This document shows positions 61,483 to 64,000 of a stretch of DNA of 64,000 bases, piece by piece; the first letter of the stretch is position 1, and each line of letters starts with the position of its first letter. Both the position numbers and the translations under genes were made by a program. Source of the DNA: Macquaria australasica (lineage: Eukaryota; Chordata; Actinopteri; Centrarchiformes; Percichthyidae); the NCBI GenBank assembly GCA_005408345.1, contig SEMN01000102.1, positions 1,054,001 to 1,118,000 on the forward strand, given 5' to 3'. Under the pieces are notes generated by a model. That model saw nothing but the letters and a program-made list of their open reading frames with translations. It was not told the DNA's origin and did not search any database.

Positions 61483-62038
61483 GCTGTGGTTACATGGACA
61501 ATATTTCTTCAACCCAATTAAAATCATTCTGATTAGAGATTCCAACTTTACTGTTTACATGGACGCTAAATAAAGGGATCCGATAAGATGTTTGTTTACA
61601 TGTCTCAAAGTATTTAATCAGAATCTAACTTTTTTGACATGCGCAAAGTGGTTCCGCTCGCTGTGAAGCTTCTAATCTGCTGGAAATAGAAGAAGAAGTT
61701 GGGTTTTTTTTTTTTTTTTTGGCTTGAACAACTCATTGTTTCGAGCCTTTCGGCCATAGAGGCGTTCAACAATCCTTAAATCTTTTAAGGTCTCCAACAA
61801 AAAAGTTGTATCAGCCACAGAGCAGTTTTGTTTTGCTGCCGCCATGTTTCTGTCCCTCCCGGAAACTCGTTCACATCACCTAATGTTCCCCCCACGTGGG
61901 GCAAACGTGTGCAGAAAGAGTAGATTTATTCCAACCAGACAGAAACGATCAGATGAGGTGGTTAAATGAGGCTTTTTTATTCTGATTGGGCTATTATTCT
62001 GATTATTAGTGGAATATTAGTGTCCATGTAAACGCAGC
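61483..62038 (+). mobile_element. MITE family C, copy 2, complete
   Basis: The ends GCTGTGGTTACATGGACA and, inverted, GCTGCGTTTACATGGACA form terminal repeats flanked on both sides by TA (61481-61482 and 62039-62040), which suggests a TA target duplication as in Tc1/mariner-type elements. The 556 bp interior is non-coding and collinear with 48081-48565. A poly-T run lies at about 61706-61721. It has the same orientation as copy 1, 13 kb to its left. Confidence 0.84.
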
Positions 62039-62040
62039 TA

Positions 62041-63265
62041 TTGACTGACAGTGAGGTTTAAGTGCTGAGTTTAAGCTTTGAGGAAATTTGTATTGGCTGT
62101 ACAGTATAGGACTCTAAGCCTGTTTTTACCCTTGGGGGGATAAAGTTTAAAAAGGGCTTCAACTTCTATGTGGTTCATTGCAATATATCTTTTAATTCAT
62201 GTTTACCTGCTGGCTCCCCAATAGTATGATCAATACCTGAATTGTCTCTCAAAGAAGAAATGTTGCCTTTGCCTAGACATGCATCCTTCTCTTTTAATGC
62301 ATGGTGAAACACTCGGTTTACACAAACCTTTTTGTTAAATGATAGCTAAGTGACTCATCTTGTTTTAATAGGGTGCGTTTGCTTTAAAAGGGGAATTCAC
62401 TTTGCAGGAGCAACTCCCAAGTTTCTCCTTGTGGTCTAAAATAAATGTGCTTTGTATGTGGAGAGGTGGGGTTCTGTTTTGGGTTGAGCCAAATGTCTCT
62501 GTGTACTGTAATCCGTGTAGTTCTTTGGTTTTGGTTTCTCTCACAGTGACCATGTTTGATCATGATTCCTTACTGCAGCAGCAGGTGAAAACCATTGGTT
62601 CCACCTCTGGAGGTCCTCTAAGAAACCCTGCTGTTCTTACTGGCCACACACACCCATTTAAAGTTGGCTTACTTACAGTTGCACCCAACCATGCAGTGTA
62701 AGGTTGGTGGGTTAAGAAGGATTTCTGGATTCAGAATGTCTGGCCAGGCACATTCATTCATCTGGAATGGAGATTCCTGCTGCCACTCCCCACCAGTTAA
62801 AGGCTATGTTTTCCCTTGTAGCAGAAAGTTATACTAATCACATAAATGGCTACAGTTTTAATAGTTTTAATAGCATCCTAAATGTTCTTTTTCTTATCCT
62901 GGACCACTCAAAAAGAATGATCTTTTTATGAAGACCTTTCAGGAGGTTTCTGTACCAGCTGCCCAGCTGTCAAGCAATTTCATGACACCCTTGCCTGTGC
63001 ACGGCTCTGGGTTTGTGAGCTTAATGTTGTAAAGAAGAGGCGAGGAGCAGCCATAATAAAGACGTCACACTGACTGACAGCTTGTAACTATTGGCTTCAG
63101 TGCTAAAATCCTGCCTGGAATTTGTTCGCGCCCGTATTTCACCTCCAAGAATTCAGGGGACTGGCAGGTGCAGCCAGAAAAGGCCATGCTCACCAGTGGA
63201 TACACACACATACGCAGATGTGAAAACACATGACTTCCATTTTCACTGCTTCAGAATATAGATAG
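62041..63265. other. disp1: Gene-free intronic stretch
   Basis: No exon is supported; the plus frame at 62402-62701 lacks in-frame splice borders matching disp1 phase and shows no DISP1 similarity. Confidence 0.4.
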
Positions 63266-63269
63266 ATAT

Positions 63270-63571
63270 AAGGCTGAAACAACTGACAAATTAAAAAAAA
63301 AAAAAAAAGCCAAACATCCGCTAGTTCCAGCTTGTAATATGTGAGCATTTGCTGCTTTTCTTTGTCTGATCTATCTTTAGGTTTTGGGCTCTTGGTCAGA
63401 CAAAACAAGCAATTTCATGACGTCACCTTGGGCTTTAGTAAATTTATATTTTACTATTTGTATTTTTTTACTATTTTCTGACATTTTATAGATCTAACAC
63501 TGAATCGATTAATCGCAAAAATAATCTCCTGATTAATCAACAATGTAAATATTTGTTAGTTGCAACCCTAG
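63270..63571 (+). mobile_element. MITE family B, complete-looking copy
   Basis: It begins 'aaggctgaaacaactgac' and ends 'aaatatttgttagttgcaacccta', which are imperfect inverted termini. The interior has the shared blocks 'gctagttccagcttgtaatatgtgagcatttgctgctttt', 'ggttttgggctcttggtcagacaaaac' and 'atgacgtcaccttgggcttt'. A poly-A run of about 15 bases lies at 63293-63308. No coding capacity is seen. Confidence 0.84.
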
Positions 63572-64000
63572 ATAGATATAAATAATAAAAAAAATAGATT
63601 TGTGTGTGAAATGTAGTTTACTGCAGTTTCCAAAACCAGTGTTCGGGATCTCTGTTCTACAAACAAGTTGCATGTCTAAGAACATTTTGTCGTCTTCTAC
63701 ACAGCATGCAGAGGAAATTCTTATCTCACCCAATCATACATTTGAAAGGAAGGAAAATGGACAGGTGCTGAAAAACCTGCAGTAGTGAAATTCCTTACAG
63801 ATTCATCACAATTACATTTTCAAACATTTGCTAGCCAAACACAATGCTGATAAATATGGGGTATGATGTCACTGGCAGGTTTGTTCACTCCACCAGCACG
63901 AGAAGATGCTCTTCAGCTGTAGTTAGCCGCAGTTGTAGTTAAATAGTAAGGAAAGGGAAAGGAAAGTCAGTTTTCTGCTTTGATTCCAACAGCAAATCAT

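Larger units (their letters stand above)
51692..64000 (+). other. disp1: disp1 intron 2 (inferred), incomplete
   Basis: The next conserved DISP1 exon should begin with the first membrane span, preceded by a short block with a basic KLPKSY-like motif. No such sequence is found on the plus strand to the end of the window, so the intron exceeds 12.3 kb. It contains nested MITEs, a SINE, TA and CA arrays and other repeats listed separately. No other gene was recognised inside it on either strand. Confidence 0.65.

Overview
The window is vertebrate nuclear DNA, most likely from a percomorph teleost. It is AT-leaning, has sparse split exons with GT/AG borders, and carries many fish-type repeats: a long-inverted-repeat Tc1-like element, an L2-clade LINE tail, a tRNA-derived SINE, hAT-like non-autonomous elements and long TA and CA microsatellites. 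There are no bacterial-style operons, and nearly every long open frame is a chance frame in intron, repeat or intergenic sequence.

The one gene I can name is dispatched-1 (disp1), on the plus strand. A CpG-containing segment at about 43.85-44.24 kb, ending in a good splice donor, is the probable promoter and non-coding first exon. A 6.7 kb intron follows. The first coding exon is 50977-51691, with the ATG at 51003 directly preceded by an in-frame stop. It encodes about 230 residues of the N-terminal tail of DISP1, the membrane transporter that releases lipid-modified Hedgehog from producing cells. The transmembrane and sterol-sensing domains are not in the window, so the last 12 kb is intron 2.

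Left of disp1, on the minus strand, lies a convincing terminal exon of a gene I cannot name (coding 40733-40877, poly(A) signal at 40441-40446). Three weaker exon candidates are listed: a signal-peptide-like start exon at 17928-18005 (+), a start exon at 25487-25630 (-) and a stop-containing exon at 32285-32353 (-).

The rest is repeat-rich. 0-10 kb holds a dispersed family-A repeat, an 875 bp hAT-like element with an 8 bp target duplication, and a broken Tc1-like element beside a TA microsatellite. 10-30 kb holds MITE fragments, two long hairpins (14.43-14.56 kb and 26.76-26.89 kb) and a hAT remnant with a broken BED zinc finger. 30-40 kb holds the L2 tail, another LINE-like fragment and a second large family-A copy. 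44-64 kb (disp1 introns) holds MITEs in the same orientation at 48.1 and 61.5 kb, several copies of a MITE rich in GATTAATCG-type motifs, a SINE, and TA and CA arrays. I see no CRISPR array, functional tRNA, rRNA or intact transposase. I found no clear sign of a novel multi-gene system; the most interesting unexplained items are the 56 bp hairpin and the unassigned exons.
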